Both the position numbers and the translations under genes were made by a program. Below the pieces are notes generated by a model. That model saw only the letters and a list, made by a program, of their open reading frames with translations, had not been told where the DNA came from and did not search any database. From assembly GCF_030160835.1 (NCBI RefSeq), contig NZ_BSPC01000011.1, positions 62,001 through 126,000 of the forward strand: a stretch of 64,000 bases of DNA, in the 5' to 3' direction. Source of the stretch: Labrys miyagiensis. GTDB taxonomy: Bacteria > Pseudomonadota > Alphaproteobacteria > Rhizobiales > Labraceae. Each line of letters begins with the position of its first letter. Positions within the stretch are counted from its first letter, which is position 1. Positions 8,425-16,654 of this stretch are shown piece by piece.

Positions 8425-11400
8425 TGCATCTGCTGCCTGCCGATACGCGTTCGCTCGATGCCAGCGAGGCGGCCATCGATCTGGGCCAGGCGCCCGGGCC
8501 GATCGTCTTTGCCTCGCTGACCGATAGCGACCTCGCTCTGGCGGCAGCTTCCGGGCTCGAGGATCTACGCCTCGCGCCCCTGCAGAGACTGCGCCACCCG
8601 ATGTCGGTGGATCTCTATGTCGAGAACACGGCGAGGCACGCGAAGGCCATCGTCGTGCGGCTGCTCGGCGGCATGGATTACTGGCGTTATGGCGTCGAGG
8701 AACTGGCGTCCGCTGCTCGCGCGCAAGGCATCGCGCTGGCGCTGATTCCCGGCGATGCCAGGCCGGATGGCCGGCTCGCCGCGCTCTCCACCGTGCCGGC
8801 AGAGGTGCTGGAGACGCTGGCGCGCTATTGGCGCGAGGGCGGGGTGACGAATGTGCGGGCGTCGCTGCTTTATGCCGCGCGGCTGGGTGGGCTGGATTAC
8901 GGCGAGCCGGACGAGCCGGTCGCGGTGCCGAAGTTTGGCATGCTGGGAGCGCGGACATCTTGTCCGCATCTTGGAAACGAGTCGCTACTCGGGAAGGAAG
9001 ATGCGGACAAGATGTCCGCGCTCCCAGCCGTCATCCTGTTCTACCGCTCGATCCTGCTCTCCGCGGACACCGCCCCCATCACCGCCCTCACAGAGGCCCT
9101 GGAAGCCCAAGGTCTCGCCCCCACCGCCCTCTATGTCGGCTCCCTCAAGGACGCCGAGACCGGCGCCTGGGTGCGCGAGCAGCTCAAGGCCTTGAAGCCC
9201 ACCGTCATCCTTAATGCCACCGCCTTCTCCGCGCTCGACGACGACGGCGCCTCGCCGCTCGACGTCGCCGATTGCCCCGTGCTGCAGGTCATCACCTCCT
9301 CCTCTGCCGAGGAGGCCTGGGAGGCATCCAGCCGCGGCCTTTCGGCCGGCGATCTCGCCATGCATGTGGCCTTGCCCGAACTCGACGGCCGCCTCAGCGC
9401 CGGCGTGATCTCCTTCAAGGCCGAGCGGCAGGCCGGCGCCTTCTCGCATCTGGCGCATCAGCCGCATGTGGAGCGCATCGCCGCCGTGGCCGCCAAGGCC
9501 GCAGCCTGGGCCCACCTCGCCGCCAAGCCGCGGGCGGAGCGTCGGCTCGGCCTGGTGCTCTCCAACTATCCCGGCGCGGACGGGCGTCTTGCCCATGCCG
9601 TCGGGCTGGACGCCCCGGCCTCGACGCTGGCGATCCTCGACCGGCTGGAGGCAGAGGGCTATGTGATCGCAGATCGTCCGAAGGACGGGGCGGAACTGCT
9701 CCAGCGGCTGGAGCCGATTCCCGGGACCGCAGGCGTCTCGCCTGCTCTTGGAAACGATGCCGGCTTAGATAAGGGCACGGTTTCGGTGTGCCGGTCTTCA
9801 GACCGGCATGCCCGCGACGGCGAAGAAGATGCCGGTCTGAAGACCGGCACACCGAGCCTGCGCCTTTCCCTCCAGGCCTATCGCACGTGGCTCGACGCCC
9901 TCCCGCAAGCCATCCGCGAAAAGCTCCTCACGCACTGGGGCGATCCTGCCACCGATCCCCTCTGCGTCGACAACACCTTCACCTTTGCCGGCCTCACCTG
10001 CGGCCATGTCGCCATCGCCATCCAGCCGGAACGTGGCTCGGCCCTCGACCGCAAGGGCGATCACCATTCGCCAGACCTGCCGCCGCGCCATGCCTATCTC
10101 GCCTTCTATCTCTGGCTGCGCGAGAGCTTCGGCATGGATGCGATGATCCATCTCGGCACCCATGGCACGCTGGAGTGGCTGCCCGGCAAGGCCGCCGCCC
10201 TCTCGGCGGCGTGCTTCCCGGAACTGGCGGCCGGTCCTCTGCCGGTGCTCTATCCCTTCATCGTCAACAATCCCGGCGAGGCGGCGCAGGCCAAGCGCCG
10301 GCTCGGCGCCGTGACCATCGGCCACCTCACGCCACCCTTGCGCGAGGCCGGGCTCTCGGGCGCCGCGATCGAAGTGGAGCGGCTGATCGACGAATATGCC
10401 AGCGCCGACGGACTCGACCCGCGCCGCATGGGCTATCTGCGCCGCGAGATCATCGAGAAGGCGCAAGATGGCGGCCTCGCCGCCGAATGCGGTATCGCCC
10501 CCGATCTCGGCGAAGAGGAGACGCTCGCCCGCCTCGATGCCTTCCTCTGCGACGTCAAGGAGTTGCAGATCCGCGACGGCCTGCATGTCTTCGGGCAGGC
10601 GCCGGCGGAGTCCGGCCACCTCCTCGATGTCCTGGCCGCAGCCAGCGGCGAAGCCGAGCGCCCGGTGCTGGCGGCCCGGCTCGATCGCTGCGGCGAGGCC
10701 GAGATGACGGGCCTGATCGCCGGGCTCGACGGCCGCTTCGTCCGGCCGGGTCCGGCCGGCGCGCCGACAAGGGGCCGGGCGGACGTGTTGCCCACCGGGC
10801 GCAACCTCACCACGCTCGATCCGCGCGCCATCCCCACCCGCGCCGCCTATGCGATTGGATCGCGTGCGGCCGATGCCCTAGTGCAGCGCTTCCGGCAAGA
10901 TCACGGCGACCATCCCCGCCGCATCGTGCTCGACCTCTGGGGCTCGGCCACCATGCGCACGGGAGGCGATGATCTCGCCCAGGCTCTGGCCCTGCTCGGC
11001 GTCAGGCCGATCTGGGACAACGGTTCCAACCGCGTCTCCGGCTTCGAGATCCTGCCGCAAGCCAGGCTCGACCGGCCGCGCGTCGACGTCACCCTGCGCA
11101 TCTCCGGCCTGTTCCGCGATGTCTTCGCCCAGCAGATCGCTCTGTTCGACGAGGTCGTACGGGCGGTCGCCGCGCTGGATGAGACGCCAGAGTGGAACCC
11201 GCTGGCCGAAGCAGCCCGCGCCAGTGGTGAACGCCCGCTACGCATCTTCGGCGCCGCGCCCTCCGCCTATGGCGCCGGCATCACCGACCGCATCGCCCGC
11301 GGCGCCTGGGAGACCCGCGCCGATCTCGGCCGCGATTATCTCGCCGCCAGCGCCCATGCCTATGGCGCCGGCTTGGACGGCGATGCCGCCCCCGCCGATT

Positions 11401-11924
11401 TTGCTGCGCGCGTCGCCAGCGCCGATGCCCATGTGCATGGTCAGGATCATCGCGAGATCGACATTCTCGATGATGTCACCTTCGCCGCGCATCAGGGCGG
11501 CTTCGCCGCGGCGCTGGAAGCGCTCGGCGCCAAGGCCGCGCTCTACCACGCCGATCTCAGCAATCCGCAGGCGCCGAAGCTGCGCAGCCTCGGCGAGGAG
11601 GTCGGCCGCCTCGTGCATGGCCGCGCAGCCAGCCGGCGCTGGATCGACGGCATGATGGCGCATGGCTATGCCGGCGCCGCCGAGATGGCGAACGCCATGG
11701 ACTCGCTCTTCGCCTTCTCCGCCACGGCCGGCGTCGTCACCAACGCCGCCTTCGACCGCATGCACGAGGCCTATGTCGAGGACGCCGAGGTCGGCGCCTT
11801 TCTCGAAAAGCACAATCCGGCGGCTGGCCGCGCCATCCGCGCGCGCCTTGCAGAAGCAATCCGCCGCGGCCTTTGGCAGCCCCGGCGCAATTCCGCCAGC
11901 CAGCTCCTGGACGACGCGGCATGA
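8424..11924 (+). CDS. cobN: Cobaltochelatase subunit CobN, carrying two in-frame palindromic insertions
   Basis: Large subunit of the aerobic ATP-dependent cobaltochelatase that inserts cobalt into hydrogenobyrinic acid a,c-diamide together with CobS and CobT, neither of which is in the window. The 1166-residue protein has typical CobN blocks such as ILFYRSILLSADTAP, IHLGTHGTLEWLPGK, LYPFIVNNPGEAAQAKRR and LWGSATMRTGGDDLAQAL. Two stretches do not look like CobN: residues about 174-202 are encoded by a complete family A palindrome (8943-9027), and about 433-477 by a half family B plus a complete family C palindrome (9721-9853). Both keep the frame and contain no stop. The flanking CobN sequence resumes immediately, so the gene looks functional. 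Confidence 0.95.
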   Translation: MHLLPADTRSLDASEAAIDLGQAPGPIVFASLTDSDLALAAASGLEDLRLAPLQRLRHPMSVDLYVENTARHAKAIVVRLLGGMDYWRYGVEELASAARAQGIALALIPGDARPDGRLAALSTVPAEVLETLARYWREGGVTNVRASLLYAARLGGLDYGEPDEPVAVPKFGMLGARTSCPHLGNESLLGKEDADKMSALPAVILFYRSILLSADTAPITALTEALEAQGLAPTALYVGSLKDAETGAWVREQLKALKPTVILNATAFSALDDDGASPLDVADCPVLQVITSSSAEEAWEASSRGLSAGDLAMHVALPELDGRLSAGVISFKAERQAGAFSHLAHQPHVERIAAVAAKAAAWAHLAAKPRAERRLGLVLSNYPGADGRLAHAVGLDAPASTLAILDRLEAEGYVIADRPKDGAELLQRLEPIPGTAGVSPALGNDAGLDKGTVSVCRSSDRHARDGEEDAGLKTGTPSLRLSLQAYRTWLDALPQAIREKLLTHWGDPATDPLCVDNTFTFAGLTCGHVAIAIQPERGSALDRKGDHHSPDLPPRHAYLAFYLWLRESFGMDAMIHLGTHGTLEWLPGKAAALSAACFPELAAGPLPVLYPFIVNNPGEAAQAKRRLGAVTIGHLTPPLREAGLSGAAIEVERLIDEYASADGLDPRRMGYLRREIIEKAQDGGLAAECGIAPDLGEEETLARLDAFLCDVKELQIRDGLHVFGQAPAESGHLLDVLAAASGEAERPVLAARLDRCGEAEMTGLIAGLDGRFVRPGPAGAPTRGRADVLPTGRNLTTLDPRAIPTRAAYAIGSRAADALVQRFRQDHGDHPRRIVLDLWGSATMRTGGDDLAQALALLGVRPIWDNGSNRVSGFEILPQARLDRPRVDVTLRISGLFRDVFAQQIALFDEVVRAVAALDETPEWNPLAEAARASGERPLRIFGAAPSAYGAGITDRIARGAWETRADLGRDYLAASAHAYGAGLDGDAAPADFAARVASADAHVHGQDHREIDILDDVTFAAHQGGFAAALEALGAKAALYHADLSNPQAPKLRSLGEEVGRLVHGRAASRRWIDGMMAHGYAGAAEMANAMDSLFAFSATAGVVTNAAFDRMHEAYVEDAEVGAFLEKHNPAAGRAIRARLAEAIRRGLWQPRRNSASQLLDDAA
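8943..9027. repeat. Family A palindromic element inside cobN
   Basis: Two perfectly complementary 30-bp arms (8943-8972 and 8998-9027) flank a 25-bp loop. The arms carry the same gggagcgcggac core as the intergenic copies, but the spacer is much shorter. The element is translated as part of CobN, between VPKFGM and PAVILFYRS. Confidence 0.95.
9721..9756. repeat. Half of a family B element inside cobN
   Basis: The stretch ccgggaccgcaggcgtctcg followed by cctgctcttggaaacg corresponds to the left arm of the complete family B element at 25178-25254. The matching right arm is absent here; a family C element follows 28 bases later. Confidence 0.8.
9785..9853. repeat. Family C palindromic element inside cobN
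   Basis: Two perfectly complementary 25-bp arms (9785-9809 and 9829-9853) flank a 19-bp loop. Each arm is itself a hairpin, gccggtc-ttca-gaccggc. The element is translated in frame as part of CobN. The same arms recur at 45364-45436. Confidence 0.95.
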
Positions 11925-13300
11925 GCGGGCAGCGCAAGGGGTGGTGCCCAGGCGCCCTCAAGCCGATGCGCACCGGCGACGGCCTGCTCGTGCGCGTGCG
12001 ACTGACCGGCGGACGATTGTCGCCGGCGCTGGCGGCGGCGCTAGCGCAGGCGGCGAGGGAGCATGGCAACGGCCTGTTCGACCTGACAGCGCGCGCCAAT
12101 CTGCAGCTTCGCGGCGTGCGGGATGAGACGCTGCAGCCGCTGCTTGATCGCTTGTCGGAGCTTGGCGTGCTGGATGACAGCGCGGCGGCGGAGCAGGTGC
12201 GCAACGTGCTGGCGAGCCCGCTGGCGGGGCTGGACGAGACGGCGCTGATCGATGTGAGCCCGTTAGTGGTGGAGCTGGAGCGGCGGCTGACCGGGGACGA
12301 GCGCTTTCATGCGCTACCGCCCAAGTTTGGCTTTCTGGTCGACGGCGGCGGGGTGTTGCCGCTGGAGGGGATCGAGGCGGATATCGGGTTGCGGGCGGTG
12401 AGTGCGGATGCTTTCAGGCTGACGGCCGATGTGACGGAAGTCGGGCCGGTTTCGAAGGGCGAGGCAGTTGAAGCGGCGTTAGAGGTCGCAGAGCAGTTCC
12501 TGCAAACGCGTCAACCTGAAGAACGTCGCATGCGGGACGTGGTGAGACGCCTGCCAGCCGAGGCGCGGGCCCTCCCCACGAAGCTGGGGAGGGGCAGGGG
12601 TGGGGTGTGGTCCGCTAGGGAGACCTCTACGGACAGGGCTCAGCCAAGCTTGGCCCCGCCTTATCCGGAGGTTCCATCGCAAGCGGACCACCCCCCCTCC
12701 GACCTCACTCCGTTCGGCCACCTCCCCCAGCTTCGTGGGGGAGGCGAGTCGCACCTCGCTGGCAAGTATGACACCTTCTTTGCCGCTGCGGCTCCCTTCG
12801 GCCGGCTCGATGCACGCCAGCTCGAAGGTTTTGCCACACTCGCGCAAGCCCACAACCTCGAACTCCGCCTCACGCCCTGGCGAGCCATCCTGCTCGCCTC
12901 GAACACCACCCCACCCCCTGAGCTTGGGGACAACATCGCCGCCCTCGGTCTCGTCAGCGACCCCTCGGACCCCCGCCTTGCCATTGCCGCTTGCCCCGGC
13001 AGTCCTTCTTGTCTATCCGGCGAGGCTCCGGCGCAGGTCGATGCTGCGAGGCTCGCGCCCGCGTTGGCGCCTTTCATTCAGGCGGGAGCTTCCGTGCACG
13101 TCTCAGGCTGTGCCAAGGGCTGCGCGCGGCGGGCGCCGGCCTCGATCGTGCTGGTGGGGGAGGCGGGGCGCTACGCTGTGGCTTTCGAGGCCGACAGCAA
13201 GGCGGCGAGCTCCTGGCCGGCGATGGAAGTAGACGAAATAGCGGCGTTCCTGGCCAAGAACCCGCAACTGAACAGTTCCAAGAGCAAGTCCCATGTCTGA
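11921..13300 (+). CDS. cobG: Precorrin-3B synthase CobG with an in-frame repeat insertion
   Basis: Monooxygenase that turns precorrin-3A into precorrin-3B, the oxygen-dependent ring-contraction set-up of aerobic B12 synthesis. The 459-residue protein has the nitrite/sulfite-reductase-like fold: MRTGDGLLVRVR near the start, LTARANLQLRGV, and the [4Fe-4S]/siroheme cysteines C358, C364, C397 and C401 (CPGSPSC and SGCAKGC). Residues about 215-277 are encoded by a family E palindromic element (12563-12751), which lies between the N-terminal half and the segment KYDTFFAAAAPFGRLD; without it the protein would be near 396 residues. The start overlaps the cobN stop (ATGA) and the end overlaps cobH by eight bases. 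Confidence 0.93.
   Translation: MSGQRKGWCPGALKPMRTGDGLLVRVRLTGGRLSPALAAALAQAAREHGNGLFDLTARANLQLRGVRDETLQPLLDRLSELGVLDDSAAAEQVRNVLASPLAGLDETALIDVSPLVVELERRLTGDERFHALPPKFGFLVDGGGVLPLEGIEADIGLRAVSADAFRLTADVTEVGPVSKGEAVEAALEVAEQFLQTRQPEERRMRDVVRRLPAEARALPTKLGRGRGGVWSARETSTDRAQPSLAPPYPEVPSQADHPPSDLTPFGHLPQLRGGGESHLAGKYDTFFAAAAPFGRLDARQLEGFATLAQAHNLELRLTPWRAILLASNTTPPPELGDNIAALGLVSDPSDPRLAIAACPGSPSCLSGEAPAQVDAARLAPALAPFIQAGASVHVSGCAKGCARRAPASIVLVGEAGRYAVAFEADSKAASSWPAMEVDEIAAFLAKNPQLNSSKSKSHV
12563..12751. repeat. Family E palindromic element inside cobG
   Basis: The left part reads cgcgggccctccccacgaag followed by ctggggagggg and a ggggtgtggtccgct tail; the right part is agcggaccacccccc followed by tccgacctcactccgttcgg and a gtgggggagg end. 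It matches the intergenic copies at 15584, 38176 and 40201. It is 189 bp, a multiple of three, with no stop in the cobG frame. Confidence 0.93.
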
Positions 13301-13922
13301 ACGCGACTATATCCGTGACGGTGCCGAGATCTATCGCCGCTCCTTCGCGATGATCCGGGCCGAGAGCGACCTGTCGCGCTTCACGGCGGAGCAGGCGCCC
13401 GTCGTCGTGCGCATCATCCATGCCTGCGGCATGGTGGAGGTCGCCGGCGATGTCGAGATGTCGGCCGACCTCGTTTCGGCCGCCCGCGCTGCGCTGCGGG
13501 CTGGCGCCCCGATCCTGTGCGATTCCAAGATGGTTGCCAACGGCGTCACCCGCGCCCGCCTGCCTGCGGACAACCCGGTGATCTGCACGCTGGACGATCC
13601 GCGCACGCCTGATATCGCCAGGGAAATCGGCAATACCCGCAGCGCGGCGGCCATGGAGTTGTGGCGCAAGCACCTCGGTGGCGCCCTGGTCGCCATCGGC
13701 AATGCGCCGACCGCACTCTACCACCTAATGGACATGATCGACAAAGGCGCGTCCAAGCCTGCCGCCATCCTCGGCGTTCCCGTCGGCTTTGTCGGCGCTG
13801 CCGAATCCAAGCACGATCTCCGTGCCTGGGGCCAGGTGCCCTGGCTGATCGTGCAGGGGCGCAAGGGCGGCAGCGCCATGACGGCGGCGGCGATCAACGC
13901 GCTGGCGAGCGAAATCGAATGA
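13293..13922 (+). CDS. cobH: Precorrin-8X methylmutase
   Basis: Moves the C-11 methyl group to C-12, producing hydrogenobyrinic acid. The 209-residue protein matches the family in full, with the catalytic H43 in RIIHACGM, the MVANGV and SAAAMELW stretches, and the GNAPTALYHLMDMID block. Its ATG lies eight bases inside the cobG 3' end and its stop overlaps the cobI ATG, so the three genes are translationally coupled. Confidence 0.97.
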   Translation: MSERDYIRDGAEIYRRSFAMIRAESDLSRFTAEQAPVVVRIIHACGMVEVAGDVEMSADLVSAARAALRAGAPILCDSKMVANGVTRARLPADNPVICTLDDPRTPDIAREIGNTRSAAAMELWRKHLGGALVAIGNAPTALYHLMDMIDKGASKPAAILGVPVGFVGAAESKHDLRAWGQVPWLIVQGRKGGSAMTAAAINALASEIE

Positions 13923-14647
13923 GCGCCGGCCGTCTCTACGGTGTCGGGGTCGGCCCCGGCGATCCCGAGCTGATGACGCTGAAAGCGGCGCGGCTCCTAC
14001 GCTCGGCGCCGGTCGTCGCCTATTTCTGCAAGCTGGGCAACCGTGGCCATAGCCGCACCATCATCGAGGGCTTCCTCGCCGACGACGTGATCGAGGAGCA
14101 GCTTGCCTATCCGATGACGACGGAGGTCGCCGCCTCCGATCCGGCCTATCGAACTGCGCTGACCAGCTTCTACGACGCTTCCACCGCGCGTCTGTCCGCC
14201 CATCTCGACGCGGGGCGCGATGTCGTGGTGGTGTCGGAGGGGGATCCCTTCTTCTACGGCTCGTTCATGCCGATCTTCCATCGCCTGTCTTCCTCCTATG
14301 AGACGGAGGTGGTGGCCGGCGTCTCCGGCATGGCGGGCTGCTGGACCCGGGCGGGCACGCCGATCACCTATGGCGACGATATCCTCACCGTGCTGCCGGC
14401 GACACTGGGGCGCGAGGCGCTGAAGCGCCATCTCGAACTCGCCGACGCGGCCGTGATCATGAAACTCGGCCGCCACTTCGCCAAGGTGCGCGAGGTGCTG
14501 GAAGAGCTCGGCCTCGCCGCCCGCACCGTCTATGTCGAGCGCGGCACCATGGCGGGCGAAAAGATCCTGCCGCTGCCGCCGGCTGATTTCACCGGCGCGC
14601 CGTACTTTGCCATGCTGCTGGTGCCAGGGCAGGGGCGGCTGCTGTGA
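13919..14647 (+). CDS. cobI: Precorrin-2 C20-methyltransferase
   Basis: SAM-dependent methylation of precorrin-2 at C-20, giving precorrin-3A. The 242-residue protein shows the tetrapyrrole methyltransferase pattern: GVGVGPGDPELMTLKA near the start, VVVVSEGDPFFYGSF in the middle, and VAGVSGMAGCWTRAG. The ATG at 13919 overlaps the cobH stop (ATGA). The longer open frame that begins at 13661 runs through cobH and is not used. A family F repeat separates it from cobJ. Confidence 0.96.
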   Translation: MSAGRLYGVGVGPGDPELMTLKAARLLRSAPVVAYFCKLGNRGHSRTIIEGFLADDVIEEQLAYPMTTEVAASDPAYRTALTSFYDASTARLSAHLDAGRDVVVVSEGDPFFYGSFMPIFHRLSSSYETEVVAGVSGMAGCWTRAGTPITYGDDILTVLPATLGREALKRHLELADAAVIMKLGRHFAKVREVLEELGLAARTVYVERGTMAGEKILPLPPADFTGAPYFAMLLVPGQGRLL

Positions 14648-14659
14648 GGGAGATGGTGG

Positions 14660-14790
14660 GTCATCCCGTGCGCAACGCAGCGCAAAGCGACGCGATGCAG
14701 ACACGGGACCGTTCTCCGTTTGCGCCTCTTTCGTCAGGCTGTCCCGTGTCTGCGGCGCGTCATTGCATGCCGCACCGCGCACGGGATGAC
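14660..14790. repeat. Family F palindromic element between cobI and cobJ
   Basis: The outer arms are gtcatcccgtgcgc at 14660 and gcgcacgggatgac ending at 14790, with an inner pair gatgcagacacgggac and gtcccgtgtctgc. A second copy lies at 28153-28283. The element interrupts the otherwise tightly packed cob operon. Confidence 0.9.
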
Positions 14791-14804
14791 GAGGAGGGCC
14801 TCCC

Positions 14805-15554
14805 ATGACCGGCCGCGTCATGATCATCGGCCTCGGGCCCGGCCCTGCCAAATGGGTGACGCCCGAGGCGAACACGCTGCTGGCCGAGGCTACCGACATC
14901 ATCGGCTATGGCCCCTATGTCGCCCGCGTGCCGCCCAGCAAGGCCGTGCGCCATGCCAGCGACAACCGCGTCGAGATCGACCGGGCTCGTCATGCCCTCG
15001 AACTCGCAGCCGATGGCGCGCAGGTGGCCGTGGTCTCGGGCGGCGATCCCGGCGTGTTCGCCATGGCGGCGGCGGTGTTCGAGGCGGTCGAGGTCGGCGA
15101 GGAAAGCTGGCGCGAGCTCGACATCGTGGTGGCGCCTGGCGTAACGGCGGTGCTGGCGGCGTCGGCCCGCATCGGCGCGCCCCTCGGCCATGATTTCTGC
15201 GTGATCTCGCTCTCCGACAATCTCAAGCCCTGGTCGATCATCGAAAAGCGGCTGGTCGCAGCGGTCGAGGGCGATTTCGTGCTTGCCCTCTACAACCCGG
15301 CTTCGAAGGCGCGGCCGGACCAGATCGCCAGGGCTTTCGAGATCCTGCGCCGAAAGGCCGGCGAGCGCGTCGTCATCCTGGCCAAGGCGGTGGGGCGGCC
15401 GGATGAGGAGATCGTCTATACCAGTCTAAAGGCGGTGGAGCCCGCTGATGTCGACATGCGCACGCTGGTGCTGATCGGCTCCTCGCAGACACGGATGATC
15501 GCGCGCGAGGACAAGGAGCCGTGGGTCTACTCGCCGCGCCGCTGGGAGGCGTGA
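14805..15554 (+). CDS. cobJ: Precorrin-3B C17-methyltransferase
   Basis: Methylates C-17 and contracts the ring, giving precorrin-4. The 249-residue protein has MIIGLGPGPAKWVTPEA at the start, IIGYGPYV, the SAM-loop VAVVSGGDPGVFAMAAA, VAPGVTAVLAASARIGAPLGHDF and ALYNPASKARPDQI, all diagnostic for CobJ. A ribosome site (GAGGAGGG) lies just upstream of the ATG. It follows cobI after the family F repeat and is followed by a family E repeat and the convergent cobK. Confidence 0.97.
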   Translation: MTGRVMIIGLGPGPAKWVTPEANTLLAEATDIIGYGPYVARVPPSKAVRHASDNRVEIDRARHALELAADGAQVAVVSGGDPGVFAMAAAVFEAVEVGEESWRELDIVVAPGVTAVLAASARIGAPLGHDFCVISLSDNLKPWSIIEKRLVAAVEGDFVLALYNPASKARPDQIARAFEILRRKAGERVVILAKAVGRPDEEIVYTSLKAVEPADVDMRTLVLIGSSQTRMIAREDKEPWVYSPRRWEA

Positions 15555-15583
15555 GTGAGGGGGCGCGAGCTTTCCGGAGTAGA

Positions 15584-15799
15584 GCGCGACTCGCCTCCCC
15601 CACGGAGCTGGGGGAGGTGGGCCGGCGAAGCCGGCTCGGAGGGGGTGTGGGCCGACAGGCTCGACCTCCCAGAAAAGCGCTCCGCTTCTTTGCGAAATGG
15701 CACCTCATCCTGTCATGAGCAGCTAGCGGACCACACCCCCTCCGACCTCGCTTCGCGAGGCCACCTCCCCCAGCTTCGTGGGGGAGACCTGTCGCGCTT
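15584..15799. repeat. Family E palindromic element between cobJ and cobK
   Basis: The left part contains cctcccccacggagctgggg, a small inner hairpin gccggcgaagccggc and gagggggtgtgg; the right part contains ccacaccccctccgacctcg and ccacctcccccagcttcgtg. It lies between the convergent 3' ends of cobJ and cobK. Confidence 0.9.
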
Positions 15800-15803
15800 G
15801 CCG

Positions 15804-16535
15804 CTAGGCCGATCTCTTCTCGATCCAGGCCAGCGCCTCTTCCGCCGTCGCAACGCTTTCCACTTCCACCACCTCAGGCCGCTTCAGCAGGATCACTGGC
15901 AGCCCCAATCGCCTCGCCGCGACAATCTTGCCATAGGTCGCGCTTCCACCCGAATTCTTGGTGACCACCACCTCGATCTCTTCCTCCTGCATCAGCGCAA
16001 GCTCGTCCTCCTCTGCAAACGGCCCGCGCGCCAGGATCAGCCTGGCATAAGGCGGCAGTTCCTCCGGCGCGTCGACCGAGCGCACCAGGTAGAAATGCTG
16101 GGGCGCGGCGAGAAAGGCTGGCAGTTCCAGGCGGCCGGTGGTCAGGAAGACGCGGCGCGGCTTGGCTCCCAGCGCGACGGCCGCCGCTTCGGCATCCGCC
16201 ACTTCGGTCCAGTCGTCGCCGGGCTCGGCGCGCCAGGCAGGGCGGCACAGGGTGAGCAGTGGCACGCTCGTCCGCTGCGCCGCCGCCACCGCATTGGCCG
16301 ACATCTGCTCGGCGAAGGGATGGGTGGCGTCGACCATCGCCGCCACCTGATGCTCATTGAGGAAGGCGCTCAGTCCGTCCACGCCGCCGAAGCCGCCGAT
16401 GCGATGGGGAATGGGCGGCGGCGCCGGGTTCTGCGTGCGGCCGGCCAGCGAGAGCATGGCTGGGATCCCCGGGCGCTCGGCCAGCAGGCGCGCCAATGCC
16501 GCCGCTTCGGTTGTGCCGCCGAGGATAAGGATCAT
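15804..16535 (-). CDS. cobK: Precorrin-6A reductase
   Basis: NADPH-dependent reduction of precorrin-6A to precorrin-6B. With the ATG at 16535, behind a clear GGAGGT site (16540-16545), the protein has 243 residues. It begins MILILGGTTEA, the nucleotide-binding loop of the family, and includes VAAMVDATHPFAEQMSANA and EIEVVVTKNSGG, both conserved in CobK. It is the only gene of the cob block on the minus strand, convergent with cobJ and divergent from cobL, so it needs its own promoter in the 119-bp gap. Confidence 0.95.
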   Translation of the reverse strand: MILILGGTTEAAALARLLAERPGIPAMLSLAGRTQNPAPPPIPHRIGGFGGVDGLSAFLNEHQVAAMVDATHPFAEQMSANAVAAAQRTSVPLLTLCRPAWRAEPGDDWTEVADAEAAAVALGAKPRRVFLTTGRLELPAFLAAPQHFYLVRSVDAPEELPPYARLILARGPFAEEDELALMQEEEIEVVVTKNSGGSATYGKIVAARRLGLPVILLKRPEVVEVESVATAEEALAWIEKRSA

Positions 16536-16654
16536 GATGACCTCCAAAGCAAAATGCGTTTGGCTAGAGGCGGTCTTCCGGATTGGCTCATTGTCATCAG
16601 AGCATTTTGCGATTCTTGGCGACGCGACGAAGGTATGGCGTCTATGGGGATTCG

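Noticed and set aside
8943-9853. Frameshift or assembly error in cobN
   Set aside because: Both odd stretches keep the frame, contain no stop, and are exact copies of repeats found elsewhere in the window.
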